A stretch of 64,000 bases of DNA from Fragum whitleyi (GCA_948146395.1 OX411543.1:22298026-22362025), one strand, 5' to 3'; positions 1-11,997 are shown, counted from the stretch's first letter. Notes: a model not told the origin generated them from the letters alone. A program made the numbers and translations.

Positions 1-124
1 ACGAAAAATGAAAATAGATAAGACGTTTTATTTTGGCGGTGCATGTACGATGCGCCAAAATTAATCACCGCCAATAAATCGAAACTGAAAAACCGCCAAA
101 TGTGGACACCGCCAATATAAAGCC
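1..124. other. AT-rich start of window with GGCGGT/ACCGCC motifs
   Basis: No gene is visible. Short GGCGGT and ACCGCC motifs recur (around 35, 66 and 110) and can pair with each other, so this may be the cut end of a small inverted-repeat element whose other part lies outside the window. Confidence 0.3.
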
Positions 125-325
125 GTTTACAGTATTTCTCACACCAGTACTACCATCACATTCTTTTCTAGACTCCACCTACTATCCCACATAGGTCTAC
201 GATTATCGATTCATTGGTGGGAGATAAATAGTCGGAAAGAATGAGTGCCGCCGTCGAAGATAGAACTTGGGACCCCTAGATTACTTTCGCCGCGCTACTA
301 GCTGTCCTATGACGACGGCGAGTAA
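125..325 (-). repeat. SINE-like dispersed repeat, copy 1
   Basis: Read on the minus strand, this stretch matches the repeats at 20645-20835 and 23448-23625. Shared blocks include ACCTATGTGRGATAG, a GGAGGCTAG-like block and a terminal GTGAGAAATAC. The 240-320 part reads on the minus strand as a possible tRNA-like head. This copy lacks the AAAGCGGCGTTAAAC tail block seen in the others. Assignment to a SINE is inferred from that head and the tail of the sister copies; the family name is not certain. Confidence 0.55.
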
Positions 326-339
326 CCCAAAAGGTCTTG

Positions 340-1190
340 CTATAAGTAAAACCAATTAGAATATGAAGGCTTTAGCTTTAACCATTTCAAAATAATGACA
401 ACAGGGCCCAAGGTTATAAGTTTTCTCAGGCTCAGACTCAAATTTCACAAAATCTTCAATTAAAATAAATAACTGAAAATAAAGATAATATCAATAAATT
501 GTTATTTATAACAACTTACTAATGTCATCCTTTATCTTAATACATTAAAATGAGCAATGAAACAGAATTACGGCTTAAATCTCAAATTGAGTATGCGAAA
601 ATTTAGAATTGAGCCTTAGAAAAGTTTTATAACCTCGGGCCCTGATTGTGTTTTTAAATTACTCAAATTTGATCTGTAAAATGACAATGACGGATGACCC
701 TGAGGCACGTACTAGGAGAAATCTTTCGTCACAAGCAATACACAAGTGAAATATGAAGGCTTTATGAATAACCATTAAAACATTATAGCCAATATTAAAA
801 ATTTTCTGTTTAAAAACCATTGACCTTAAGAATATAATATTGACCTTGATGCAAGACGTGAACTTTTGTATCAACTAAAAGGCATTGTCATAAGCAATAC
901 GCACATGAAATATAAAGGCACTATCATGTAATATTCAAAAGTTATGGCCAATTATAAAGTCTGTATGTTACACAATTTTGGCCTTGAAAATTGCCTTGAC
1001 CTTGAATTTGATACAAACTTAAAACTCTCGTAATAAGCAATGCATATGTGACATATGAAGACTATATCACTTACCATTCAAAAGTAAAGGCCACTGTTTT
1101 AGTTTTTAGATCGGAAAACCGGACAAAAAGACAAACTGACAGACAAAACGAAATGCCCCGACCTCTCGATGCGGGTATAAATAGGAAAAG
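340..1190 (+). repeat. Tandem-unit element (units about 145-160 bp)
   Basis: The block starting ATATGAAGGC recurs at about 360, 750, 908 and 1052, each followed by a CCATTCAAAA-like stretch and an AAGGCC or ATGGCC block. The last unit runs into a GGACAAAAAGACAAACTGAC tract and GATGCGGGTATAAATA, the kind of end seen on other unit-repeat elements here. No protein is predicted; short open frames across it are chance. It is probably non-autonomous and decayed. Confidence 0.5.
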
Positions 1191-1463
1191 AAAAAAAGAC
1201 ATTCCATTGTGCATGTACATGTTTTTCAGTCTATTCTCCTGGCATACTGATAGTAAAATTAGATCCCCCGCAGTCAGTCCAATTATGGATGACATGTTCA
1301 TCAATATATTTTCTCATAAAAATCCGGAGAACTTTTCATTCTGTGCTCCATCATGATTTTACCACTCATAATTGACAGATACATGCCGTGGGGCTTAACA
1401 GGAAAAATGACTTTTTTTAGAATACCAGCATTTAGAATACCGTCAGCGGAAAACTTAACTTCT

Positions 1464-1640
1464 GAAGGTGTATTTGTATTTGGATGAGCTCTTTACCGAC
1501 TATATGACGGATCAGATTTCTTTTAAACAGTTTGGGCTATTTCCTCTGAAGGTATATTTGTATTTGGATAAGCTCAATGAGTGTTTCATTTACAGAACAT
1601 ATGATGGATCAGATTTCTTTTAAACAGTTTGGGCTATTTG
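1464..1640 (+). repeat. Direct duplication, 84-bp period
   Basis: Two head-to-tail copies begin GAAGGTRTATTTGTATTTGG at 1464 and 1548. Both contain GGATCAGATTTCTTTTAAAC and TTTGGGCTATTT. The second has a short extra stretch before its GGATCAGATT block. No coding potential is seen. Confidence 0.7.
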
Positions 1641-1826
1641 AAAGCATAGGCAGTTCCTCTATAAGTAAATTATTTAATGAAGAAAAAATTATTATTTTGA
1701 AAATTTTCTGATTTATTTTAGTTGTACAATATAGATACACGTGTGTTCCTCAGACATACATACATGCGAAAAATAGTACAAAAGCAATTATAAAAATGTT
1801 ATAAAACATTTTATATATCGAGTGTC

Positions 1827-1900
1827 CAGGGCAAGACTGTACTTAGTGTATATACATTGTGTATATACAATGTTTATACACTAATGGCAGTCTTGCCCTG
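1827..1900. repeat. Long hairpin, 34-bp stem and 6-nt loop
   Basis: The left arm 1827-1860 and right arm 1867-1900 are inverted complements with about 30 of 34 positions paired, around a GTATAT loop. The outer 13 pairs start CAGGGCAAGACTG and are perfect. The size (74 nt folded) suits a pre-miRNA-like foldback or a small palindromic MITE. The sequence alone cannot decide, and no second copy was seen in the window. Confidence 0.65.
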
Positions 1901-2849
1901 AACCCCCGATGTGAAAAGGTTGATAGGAGCTGTATCAATAGCATTAATGTATTGCTATTATTCGAATCCTACAGAAATATTTACATCAAGTTATTCCGCT
2001 ATCACAAATTTTAAAACATAATTATAACTAACAAGTATCCATATAGAACTTGGATCTCTCACTCGTGCGCATAAGTAACAAACGGCAAAGTATACATTCA
2101 TGTAATTGTAGACTCATGTTAGGCGGAAAAATAAGATAATAAAGTCTTATGTATTCGTTCTCTAGCCCTTCTTAAAACGAAGGAAATGTCGATAAAGACT
2201 TTTAAAAACTTCCCACAACTATAAAATAATGATATTTTGGGTTAATTGAGATATCAAACCAAACTCAACATTCTCAATCAAGTTTAATGAAATTTTCACT
2301 TTCAATGAACACAATTTCCGAAAACAAAAGTCACAGAGGACTCGATGAAAAATTACAAGAAGTCAAAGCAAGCATTTTCTCACGGAAATTGTGTCAATTG
2401 GCGCAAAGAGGTAATTTTTAAATCGGAGATTTATACCGTTCTCCAGAAATCCAGTCTGTTTGACCCACCACATTTTTACCTTTATCTTCTGAGCAATGTG
2501 TTCAAACCATATTATGTGTTTTCAAACACCGAAGAAACGGCCTTTTCAGTCACAATCTACAAACTTTGTTTTTATCTTATTTACTTTTCGACAAATAGAG
2601 AAGAGGCTAATACAAAATTTGATGTAATTTTCGCTTTTAGTAATTAACAGTTAGTATTTTCAGTGTTTATAACAAGATTTTCGGTTGAGTAAAGGAGTTG
2701 AAACGTACAATAGGTTAACTGTAAAATAAATTTGTAGCACTTACAATATCACTGCTCTGATTTTTTCTCGAACGGTCATTTACCAGTTATAGGGCTGACA
2801 ACCAATCTAATTCTGTTATGATTATCACTCGGTCAAAACCCACGCGTAA
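1901..2849. other. No recognisable feature
   Basis: AT-rich DNA. An open frame of 100 codons at 2345-2647 has low-complexity AT-driven composition and no motif I recognise, so I do not call it a gene. Confidence 0.5.
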
Positions 2850-3620
2850 ATTCAGACCACGTGGTAGATGCAAATGGACATCGTCTGCTCGAAATGTGTC
2901 AATTAAGTTGTTTGTCATTGGTCAATGGTCGTCTGCACTCTGACAGGGAGCGTGGGAAGTCTACTGGTGGAATGAGTACTGTTGACTATGTGTTAACAAA
3001 TAGAAATAATTTTGTAATTTTGAAATATTTGATTTAAATGAGCACTCTGATCACGCTCCAATCCTATTTTCAATAAATTCAAATTTGAGTATGAAGAAAA
3101 ATTATTCAACAACAAATAAACCGACAAAAACATACAATAAACTGATATAGGATAGCAGTAAGAGCGATCTATTTTTAGAATAACTCATGAATAATCATAG
3201 AGTGCTGCTAGATTTAATCGATTGGTCAGAAACCAAAGATATAAATAGCATAGTTGCCGATTTCACGTGTTTCTTGAGGGAAAATGCATTTATAGTATTT
3301 GGGAAAACCCAATGCTTGAAAAACAAACATGTTGGTAATCAAAATTGTAAATAGTTTAATGAAAAATGTTTTGTTGCTAAACAGGCTTTTAAACTCTAGA
3401 GAGAGGAATAATATTAACAGACAAGCTTTTAGCTTGGCGTGTGCTCATTATAACAACGTAAAAAAAATCTGCTAAGAAATAATTTAGACTAGCAGAGGGC
3501 TATCGAATCAGCAAACTTTCAAAATCGGACTCACGAGGTTGGATGAGCTGGCGATGTCATCGAAAAGATGGAGTGTTAAGACAAAAAGACTCACAAAGTG
3601 GGCAAATATTTTACCAACAT
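2850..3620 (+). pseudogene. Decayed LINE endonuclease and linker remnant
   Basis: Translation of the plus strand gives the later part of an APE-type LINE endonuclease: a DANGHRLLEMCQ block near 2868, STVDYVLTN near 2977, and the SDHAPILF box near 3050, which carries the catalytic SDH triad end. Further on, WFNEKC-like and FSLACAHYNN blocks (3355-3470) match the linker between endonuclease and reverse transcriptase, with the expected tryptophan codon changed to a stop. Several frame breaks make this a dead fragment. The reverse transcriptase is not found downstream. Confidence 0.6.
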
Positions 3621-3828
3621 TTATTGTCCAAATTTGAGCCCTTTTGATTGGCAAACTATTGCACTATCCCAGCCTCTCAATGATGTCCGATTTACAGTGC
3701 TGACAGCACTTTGATTCAAAGATGTCCCGGGAATAAAATATAGAGTTAATACTATTAAGAGACGATTGAGCAGAATACTTACATCACTTTCTAGGATCGT
3801 AATTATTGAACGACATCATATTGTTCGT

Positions 3829-3970
3829 GCTCCACTTAAATTATTAAGCTTTTTCAGTAGATTATCATTTGCCATCATGATGGTATTTACCTCAAAACAA
3901 GCGAAATAACCATACGATTATACTCCGTTGTCGCCCTTTTCACCCTTTTGAACGTTATTTAAGTGGAGTT
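3829..3970. mobile_element. Small inverted-repeat element, possible MITE
   Basis: CTCCACTTAAATTA at the left end is matched by the inverted TTATTTAAGTGGAG at the right end, about 140 bp apart. The interior has no coding potential. Only one copy was noticed, so the MITE call is tentative. Confidence 0.35.
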
Positions 3971-6900
3971 CATTATATCAATGACGTCATAACGTTGACA
4001 GGCAATTACTTGCGAATGACGTGCTTTAAGAGCGAATTTATCCAAAAAATCACCTTTCGTCTAATTTTGGCATTAAAGACATGAAATTCTTTTTTTTCAC
4101 GTTTTTGATTTGTGGCTCTGCCCATCGTACAAATATATATTTTTTTCGTTCTTCACTTTTTCACTCAAAGAAATGAACATCGATGTTGCAATTACAAAAA
4201 CCCTTTATTCCGCCATACATTGAGCAGAAGCTCAAAATACTTTTAAGAGAATTCACTCATAAGTGAAAATTCGATAACGTTCGAATTATGTATTTTGTCG
4301 TTGGATAAAAATATAATGTAGCAAAAAATCAATTCATCAATATTGACTTACTCGTTATTGAAAACTTTCCTTTTATGTCCATGTTGCTTTGTTAGTCATT
4401 TTATCGAGAGATTTAAAGGCAGTTTTAATGTTGGAATGCGGAACAATTCCGACATAGATTTAAAACCGAAAAAAGAACTCAAGACAATTTCATGCCGGGT
4501 TTTCTGAAATCACATGATCTCTACGCCGAATTATTCTCACACAACTTGTGGCGACCAGACAGTTGTAATTCAAGATAGAATTATCATACATGTAATGTAA
4601 ATGATACAAATATTCATTTGAAGACCTCCAAACTCAAAAATTCTATGGGGTACAATACTTTCTTCCTAAGTAAAATCTTGAAAAACCAAAAACATAGGGC
4701 TCAGAACCAATAACACTTTGTCAGTTTTCTGCTGTTCCGAGTAAAGCTCTCAAAGATCGAGCAGAGCAGATTGCAGAGTTATGTCCTCGGAATGCGATGC
4801 TATTTCTAGACACAATGATACATGCAACGTCCAAAAGTAGATAAGTAAACTATATAGACCAAGATCAGCCTACACTGATGAGCAGTCTGATCTTAGGTTA
4901 CACTGCCTCCTTTGTTATTAATTATTGTGGGAATAATGAAAAAAGTTAAAATATGCAAATAGCTTGAAACGTAATGTCAGTTCAGCAAGTAACGGTTAGT
5001 AGATCTTTACATGTAATTGGCAATCAATCGCCGGTACTCAGTAAACACGTGACAATAGTAACAGTTAGACAATAATATTTACACCAGTTTTTTAACTGAA
5101 TTATTGTTGAAGGTGTGGTTAAACCCCATGCCAACAAAAGGTCTATTGACTGATTGAATCTATTATCAAGTTAAAGAGGACACTCAAATCAAAAGATGGC
5201 GAAATATATCCCTAATTTCATCTACTGAAAGAGGAATCTCTAGTATTGAGTATTACCAAGATTGTATTGATAAGCAAATAAGATAGTATTATAGCAGACA
5301 CTTTGGCTACCACCAAATCTTTATTCTATACCTCGGGGAACGTCTTGCTCTCTTTAATATAGCTTTTTATGTATCAATCAAGTGGCTATAAAGACCAAAT
5401 TAATGAAACTCTAATACGACCGATGACCCGTGTTTATTACTAATGGATTTGTCATAGCAACGAGCTGTCTCAAGAGATCTTTCGAGACATTATGATAGAA
5501 AGAAAATTTATTGGTGTAGAAAATTATATAACATCTTGAATGTGGTATTTGGGAGACTATATTTATCTTCCAATGACGATTTCTGCAAAGTCAAAGATTC
5601 CCACCAAGTAACAAAGAATGTGATAATATACCGATTGAGTTGTGATTAGTACAAAACTATTGTTTAAGAGCCTAAAGTGTAAATGCACGTGCAATGATTT
5701 GATTTGATGTCTACGTATCGATAGATCGATGGAATATTTGTTCCGCCTATTTGTGTGTTTATATATTTATCAGTTGTCATCCCAAAATTTATATATAGGA
5801 CATAACTTTTGATTGGTAAGTGATACAGTCATATGATGCAAGTATAATATGCGTATTGCTTGTGGCAAGATTATTTTGCTGGAACTTATATCGATTTCAT
5901 TACTCATGTCTCTTCTACAGGTCCAATATGTGTACAATTATAATTTGCAACATTAATGCACTATTTCTGAAATGGCAATGGCGGGATTATCGGTGTTCAA
6001 CAAGCACATATTTCTCCCTTAAGATTATTGCTTTACTCAATAAATGAATTTCGTAGATTATTCGTATGAATGTATCTTATACGTTCAACGTTTGGGCAAG
6101 GAAAATGTATTTAGAATAAAGTTGCTTGAAGAATCATGTGTTTAGTTTTCTTCTTATCTATCATACCCACGTGAAATTGGTATTTTTTGTAAATACAGAA
6201 GTAACAAAAACAACACTAATAATAACTACAACAACAACAATGAAAAAATAAAAAGTAAATTCATCAAGATCAACTAGTAAATATTATTGCAATGGAACTT
6301 TAGGTGACGGTAATTGATAGACTGCTCACGCTTTCTACAGACATGTTTTCATTTAGGAATAAAGACGTATTTTCTCTGACAATAGAAAGTATATTCAATG
6401 AGATTTCTTACAGGCGCAATATATTGACGCACATTTTTTAAAAAGAAAGTATCAAATGGAAGGTATCATCGTAGTAAACCTTTCCTCTATCGAGATGGTG
6501 GCTATAGCTGGAAATACATAACAAGGGTTACTCTTTAGATACCAATCATCTATGATTCTCCACCGGGTTAACAAAATCAAATCAAGACTTGACAGAGCAG
6601 CAATAATTTGAATAAATGTGAATGACTCTTTCGATATGGACAAGTTCAGTGCTCAGGAATTTAATCAAATACTAATCAAATATGATCTTTATTGAATGAG
6701 ACGACCAAAGCCAATACATCAAATTCCGACCCAAGCATGTTTATCGTTGCAATGAAATAGACAAAAATTTTGTGGCGCAAGTACAATAGTGGAAAAGAAT
6801 GAAGCAGTTTCATCAACAAAAGGAATCAATAGAATGCTCAAACGAAAGCCACTGATTAACGTGGTATACACCGTTATGAGACCCGTAAAAACAATAACGT

Positions 6901-7229
6901 TACAAAAGTAGAATAATAAAAAACTATATATTCCTTATAAAATATATATTGCATGTATCTTATAGTAGAATACTTCTTTAGCCTAAAATTAGGACTACAG
7001 TCGAGAATATCGTGAAAATGATAATGCAAGTAATTTTGAAATGCTTTTGGTACGAAGGTAAATGGGTGAGTTTTGAAATTCAAGGGAGATAATACAATAT
7101 CGCTGTTTTCATCAAAATTGGACAAAAGTATCAATATCTTTACCTTGCTTTAAAGGATAATACGTCTTTTTCTGTTTGTGTATCGTTACAGACCAATCAC
7201 TTACTTTGGAATCCGTACTAAACGAGAAA
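3971..7229. other. No recognisable feature
   Basis: About 3.3 kb of AT-rich sequence without a convincing coding frame, tRNA or repeat. Short open frames at 5820-6047, 6452-6643 and 6874-7134 have no motifs or codon structure worth calling. A host intron or intergenic tract, or very old repeats, would look like this. Confidence 0.45.
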
Positions 7230-7415
7230 ATAGTGAAATAATTTGATCGATTTGAATGAAATTTCGATCGTATTGAACTAATTCAAAGTGGTTTTGAATG
7301 GTTTAGAGGCCTCTTGACCGATTTAAGTGAGTGTTTGGAATGAATGAAGTAATGGAGCGCTAAACGACAAAATCAGCATTTGTTTCGAATGTCAATATCA
7401 CCATGTTATTTGCTG
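7230..7415 (+). mobile_element. MITE family A, right-half relic
   Basis: GAGTGTTTGGAATGAATGAA and GGAGCGCT at 7330-7362 are the most conserved right-half blocks of family A (compare 53450-53540). The terminal inverted repeat is decayed (GAATGTCAATATCACCATGT near 7388). Confidence 0.5.
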
Positions 7416-7617
7416 AAGTTGATACCTTAAAATTACCTAAGCCATTAGTTATGGAATCATGGCAAGGTTCAATGTCTCGAGTTTTATTGGTATCCTTACC
7501 CACCGATCACTGTCAACAAACCAATTAAGCATCACGAATAATTGAATAGCTTTTGTAAAATTATGGTTCTTTATCAATTAACAGATGAATATGGAGCATT
7601 TCCAATAATTCATGATA

Positions 7618-8010
7618 CAGTTAATTACAACATGAAATCGACCATTATTTCGATCAAAAACATTCAAAATTATTCGCTCAGCACTCCAATCAAACATTCT
7701 AAACACTCACTCCGATCATTCAAAAAGGCTCTAATTATACTAGAAATGGTAAGATCACTTACTTCATTCATGATAAATAATCGATACATAAAATCCAAGA
7801 TTTCACTGACATGATTGAATTTCGTAAGCGTGTGATAAATTTGTGAAGATACAGAAAGCTTATCATAGAACCTGTATGCATATTTTATTAAAGGGATATA
7901 ACAAAATTAATATGGCTTATTTTGCCCATCTTGACCGAAATAAGCGATAATGGATTACCGCCCTCAAATTTCACTCATAACACGCTCCACACATTATTAA
8001 TATAGGGAAA
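7618..8010 (-). mobile_element. MITE family A, decayed copy
   Basis: It starts TA then CAGTTAATTACAACATGAAA at 7616. It runs through inverted forms of the family blocks (CATTCTAAACACTCACTCC near 7688 and CGCTCCACACATT near 7983). The far terminal repeat is not recognisable, so the end is approximate. Confidence 0.55.
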
Positions 8011-8283
8011 CACATCTTTCAAAATTTCATCCAAATGGGCCAGGGGGTTTGAATAACATTTTCATGTAATAGGATAATCTTGAGTTAGGCATATTGAACA
8101 GTTTGTTAACAGTAGATAATGTGTTTATTCAAAGCAAATTTGCTTCGACGAGGAACGAAAATGCAAACACCTCAATACTTACAAAAAACAATCGCATTTA
8201 CTCCTAAAGTATTTTCTGTAAATGTTTAAGGTCAAATTGATAATGCCACATATATATCTTTTTTCTGAAACTATCTTAGGGTA

Positions 8284-8674
8284 CAGTTAGCAACGTCCTG
8301 CAATAATTGACAAGTTAATTGATTTTGGAATTATTTTCAATGGAAAAAGAATTAATGTGCGTGAAATGAAATTAAAGGAAGGTAATCAAAATGTCGCTAA
8401 TTCTCCCCTTTATTAAAAGCTATTTTTGCTTGCTTGAGTGTTTTCACATACAAGTAAGACACTTTAAACTCCACACCAGCCAATGAAAACACGGAAAGAT
8501 GTGATCGACATGGATGAAAAAAGTCGATCGACTTGAAAAAATTCGAAATTTTTTTGAAATCTTTGTGTGTTTTTTAATAGTTTGGGTAATTGGAAAGATG
8601 AAATCGGGTGCAGAGCGAGCGATTTAGAACGGGTTTGGTCGAGGTGAATGACAATTTAACGATAATTCTGACTG
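8284..8674 (+). mobile_element. MITE family A, copy with TA at both ends
   Basis: The left end CAGTTAGCAACGTCCTG at 8284 and right end ACTG at 8674 are each flanked by TA (8282-8283, 8675-8676), the target duplication of Tc1/mariner elements. The internal GGAAGGTAATC block (8380) and the GAGCGAGCGATTTAGAA block (8615) are family-specific. Termini and middle are diverged, suggesting an old insertion. Confidence 0.65.
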
Positions 8675-8927
8675 TAGTTATTAAACGGAAACAAAAGATA
8701 TACTCGGCTTTTGAATATAGCTGAATTGGAAACAGACCCAAAGCGCAAACTGAGTGCGTTTTGTGACATGAAAGCAACTCTGAATAAATTGAAAATCTTG
8801 TCATACTCCTACTGAAATATACTAAAAATATAACAACGAAACTAAATTCAATTGATGATATGATCATTGTATCTGCATGGACGGTCCTGTAAATAATTTC
8901 CCTTAAGGATACATTGTGTAATTGAAC

Positions 8928-9503
8928 AGTTGAATGGCTTTGGAACGATTTTGGAATAAAATTTGATTGAAGTGTTAGTATGTTCACTGAGTTTTGAATA
9001 TTTTTCAAGGGAAAAATTATATTTACATTTCTGATTTTCTGTCTTCACGGACTAATAAAATGCTTTAAAGTCAAACTGGGGCCCGTTTTACTAAACTTCT
9101 ACTAAACGAAAAAAATAATCGTAAGTCAAAATCACAGATCGTCCCTGGTGATTTTATTCTTTGTAGATTCTGTCTTGGAATATATTATTTGAACTGCCTT
9201 TAAAAGACGCCTCCAATGCGGTGATGCATGGCCGAATTCAATATTTATTTACTCTTGTAGAAGCAACTTTATCGTTTGACTTACGCAAAAAGTGATGGTA
9301 AGATGTTTAGTAAAACAGGCCCCAGCAAACAAAACCTCGCAAATATTTCATCAATTTGATTGAAATGTTGATCATTTGATCGCCTTCAAAGCGTTTTTGA
9401 GTGATTTGAGTGAGTGTTTGGAATGCATAACAAGAGCGCTCAAGCAAGTGGTTGTGAATAGTATTGATCTAGATGAGCATCAATTTCACAATGTCCCTAA
9501 CTG
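8928..9503 (+). mobile_element. MITE family A, split by MITE family B
   Basis: A left-part block (GGAACGATTTTGGAATAAAA, 8941) lies before, and a right part (GAGTGTTTGGAATGCATAAC near 9412; CAATTTCACAATGTCCCTAA then ACTG/TA at 9503) lies after, the family B element at 9078-9323. The simplest reading is that B inserted into A. Internal deletion in A is also needed. Confidence 0.45.
9078..9323 (-). mobile_element. MITE family B, copy 1
   Basis: The ends are inverted repeats, GGGGCCCGTTTTACTAAAC on the left and GTTTAGTAAAACAGGCCCC on the right. A second copy is at 28700-28941, in the opposite orientation judged by the CTTACG and GTAAGTC blocks. It is about 246 bp with no coding capacity. A CAAA on each side just outside the CTGGGG/CCCCAG ends could be a 4-bp duplication, but is too short to be sure. 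Confidence 0.75.
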
Positions 9504-9523
9504 TAGCATTTCTTTGATGTAAG

Positions 9524-9617
9524 AGCTTATTCAACCTATTAGCAAAAAGAATGACAAAAGCTTATTCAACATATTAGCAAAAAGAATGACAAAAACTTTT
9601 TGAACCTATTAGCAAAC
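9524..9617 (+). repeat. 35-bp minisatellite, left part
   Basis: Units beginning AGCTTATTCAACCTATTAGC start at 9524, 9559 and 9594. The same array resumes at 18524, 18559 and 18594 on the far side of the pearl-like element, so a single array was split by insertion. Confidence 0.85.
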
Positions 9618-9877
9618 AAGAGGGCCGTTGGCCCTGGGTCGCTCACCTGAGAAAAAAAGCTTCATTACCTAGGTATGTCCATGTAACCACAGAAAAAAGA
9701 GATTTTCACTTATTCAATCAGATAACATTTGAAATAATCCCCCCCCCCTGCTCCTCCCCTGGTCATTATTTATTTAAGCTTTTTTCATAGAAGGTCTGTG
9801 ATCAGCAAATCTATGCCAGATATACAGGCTGAGTCTGAGACTTTTAAAGTTTTCCTTAATGAGTTGAATAATCCATG

Positions 9878-10422
9878 TGTTATGTATAAGCTATAAATAA
9901 AACTAATGGTATTTACCATGTCTATTTTTAGAATTAGTCTGGGGATTTTCCAATATCTCTTGACACTTTAAGGTAATAGATATGTAGAAGATTTTAGATC
10001 TTTCTAGAAAGGCCTTTTGGAAGGTGATTCAGACTCTAGAGTATTCTTATGTTCTATACTTTTCCAGATTGTTCTATAGTATTATATAAAGGGGTTCCTA
10101 CAGCATTCTTGGTTCACTTGTTTTAGACTTATGGTTTCATTTAGTAGTACTGTGTTAAACTAAAAGGGGATTTCTTGTTATCTTAAAAGTGTGTTTAAAA
10201 GCGTGTTTAGTTTTGAATTCGGATATTATTGGACTTAATATTTGTGGACCAGGAACTTAATTAAATTGGATCTAAAACTTTAGGATTAAACATTCAAGGT
10301 ATTGTAAATTGTTTTTGTATTAATTTCATATTGTCAATAATTCTGGTATTATTGTCAATAAATATTGTTAATTGTAAAGTTTGTTGCTGGCTTCTTTGTT
10401 CGTGTTACATTGGCACGTAACA
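9878..10422 (+). repeat. 5' LTR of gypsy element
   Basis: 545 bp, starting TGTTATGTATAAG and ending GGCACGTAACA, so it has the usual TG...CA ends. It differs from the 3' LTR at four bases (one near 9903, two near 10210-10220, one near 10285) and lacks a 6-bp ATAAAA-type insert present near 16091. A TATATAAA box at 10083-10090 and an AATAAA at 10357-10362 fit a promoter and polyadenylation signal. Confidence 0.95.
10083..10090 (+). promoter_or_regulatory. LTR TATA box
   Basis: TATATAAA followed by a G run lies about 206 bp into the LTR, and the same box is at 15898-15905 in the 3' LTR. Its position suits RNA polymerase II initiation of the genomic transcript. Inferred from motif and place only. 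Confidence 0.5.
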
Positions 10423-10425
10423 AAT

Positions 10426-10443
10426 TGGGGGCTCGTCCGGGAT
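10426..10443 (+). promoter_or_regulatory. Primer binding site, tRNA-Pro
   Basis: TGGGGGCTCGTCCGGGAT begins three bases after the 5' LTR and is the exact complement of the 3' 18 nt of tRNA-Pro ending CCA. It is the same 18-mer used by murine leukaemia-type gammaretroviruses. The host tRNA would prime minus-strand DNA synthesis here. Confidence 0.93.
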
Positions 10444-10629
10444 ACGAACATCAGACAAACAAACAAACAAACAAAACAAAACAAATCAAACAAATTCTGT
10501 ATTTAAATCTGCTGTTCAAAATTATTTAAGAAATTAATTTCATATTTCAATTTTGATAAATCTAGAGTGTACTTTCACTATTATTTATCGAAATCTTACA
10601 TTCTTGTTTGAATACAGCAACAGGCTACC

Positions 10630-11997
10630 ATGTCTTTTGACTTAGAAAAATTTACGCACGAACCTTCCGTGGAGCTATTGAATTTGGGTAAAAAGCCTGA
10701 TTTGCTCAATCTTGCCAAGCATTATGAATTAAAAGAAGTCAAGTCCTCATTGCGAAAGCATGAAATTAAGAATATTTTGGTTCAATATTTTGTTGATGAG
10801 GACATCTTTGATGAATAGGCTCTGTATCTCATTGTTGATGTTCCATCAGTTTCAAGCTCAAGAGATCTTGAACTGTTAAAACTCCAACAAAGAGAGAAGG
10901 AATTGGAAATAGAAAGAGAGAGAGAAGAGAGAAAATTTCAAGAAAAGCAATTAGAAATTGAAATTGAAAGAGAAAGAGCACAGAGAGAAATTGAAGAAAA
11001 AGAAAGAGAAAGGCAATTTCAAAGGGAAAAGGAAGAAAGGGAAAGAGAAGAAAGAGAACAAGAAAGAGAGAGGGAAAGAGAAGAAAGAGCATTTCAATTA
11101 CGATTAAAAGAATTAGAAATTCAAGGTAGAGCAAATCAGCCTAGATATATGTATAATGACCATTTTGATGTAACAAAACATTTTAGGCTTGTTCCTCAAT
11201 TTCAAGAAAATGAAGTTGATACATATTTCGAACATTTTGAAAAAGTTGCAAATAACTTGAAATGGCCAAAGGAGCAATGGACCTTACTTCTCCAAAGTGT
11301 CTTAGTAGGAAAAGCTCGCAATATTTATTCGCAACTTAGAACAGAACAAAGCAATGATTATGATACTGTAAAAGAACTCATTCTCAAAGGATATGAGCTG
11401 GTACCAGAAGCATACAGACAACAATTTAGAAGTTGTAGAAAAGAATCTGGCCAGACTCACGTTGAATTTGCAAGAAACGAAGAAAATTTATTTGACAGGT
11501 GGTGCTATTCTAAGAAAATAGACCAAAATTATGATAATCTTAGACAACTTATATTAATTGAACAATTCAGAAATTGCATTCAATCTGACATTAAGTCACA
11601 TTTAGATGAAAAAAATGTTGAAACTATACATGAAGCAGCTCGTTTAGCTGATGATTACTACCTTACACACAAAAATTCGTTCGTTAATAAAGCAAAACCT
11701 GCTTCCTCACATCCCCAAAACAAATCTATGTCTGGTGATTCATCTAGCATGTCTAGTCAATCGAATTCACCTAAACCAAAGTCTACTGGTGAAACCCATG
11801 TTCAAAATCCCTTATCTCGAGTACATTGTACTTTTTGTAAAAAACCAGGTCACCTTATTTCAGAATGTTTTAGATTAAAAAGGAAGAAGGAACTGAGTGC
11901 AGCCAAACCTACAGGGCTCACTAGCCTTCAGCCTAAATCACAGCCTTCTTTTGAGTTAAATTCAATTGTTAAGGCAGAACCAAATTCTGATTCCTGA
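10630..11997 (+). pseudogene. gag of gypsy element, broken by in-frame TAG
   Basis: One frame from the ATG at 10630 to the TGA at 11995-11997, with a TAG at codon 63 (10816-10818). Codons 1-62 form a SAP-like helical segment (KKPDLLNLAKHYELKEV). Codons about 83-160 are a Glu/Arg-rich coiled coil. Codons about 185-349 are a helical capsid region with EAYRQQFR and FDRWC blocks like the SCAN domain, which is known to derive from Gmr1-like gag. A CCHC zinc knuckle (CTFCKKPGHLISEC) lies at about 11829-11870. Gag would package the RNA. The TAG is probably a point mutation; a later ATG at 10903 would drop the N-terminal segment. Confidence 0.85.

Noticed and set aside
10829..11134. Minus-strand Leu/Phe-rich frame resembling membrane segments
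   Set aside because: It is the antisense shadow of the Glu/Arg-rich coiled coil of gag.
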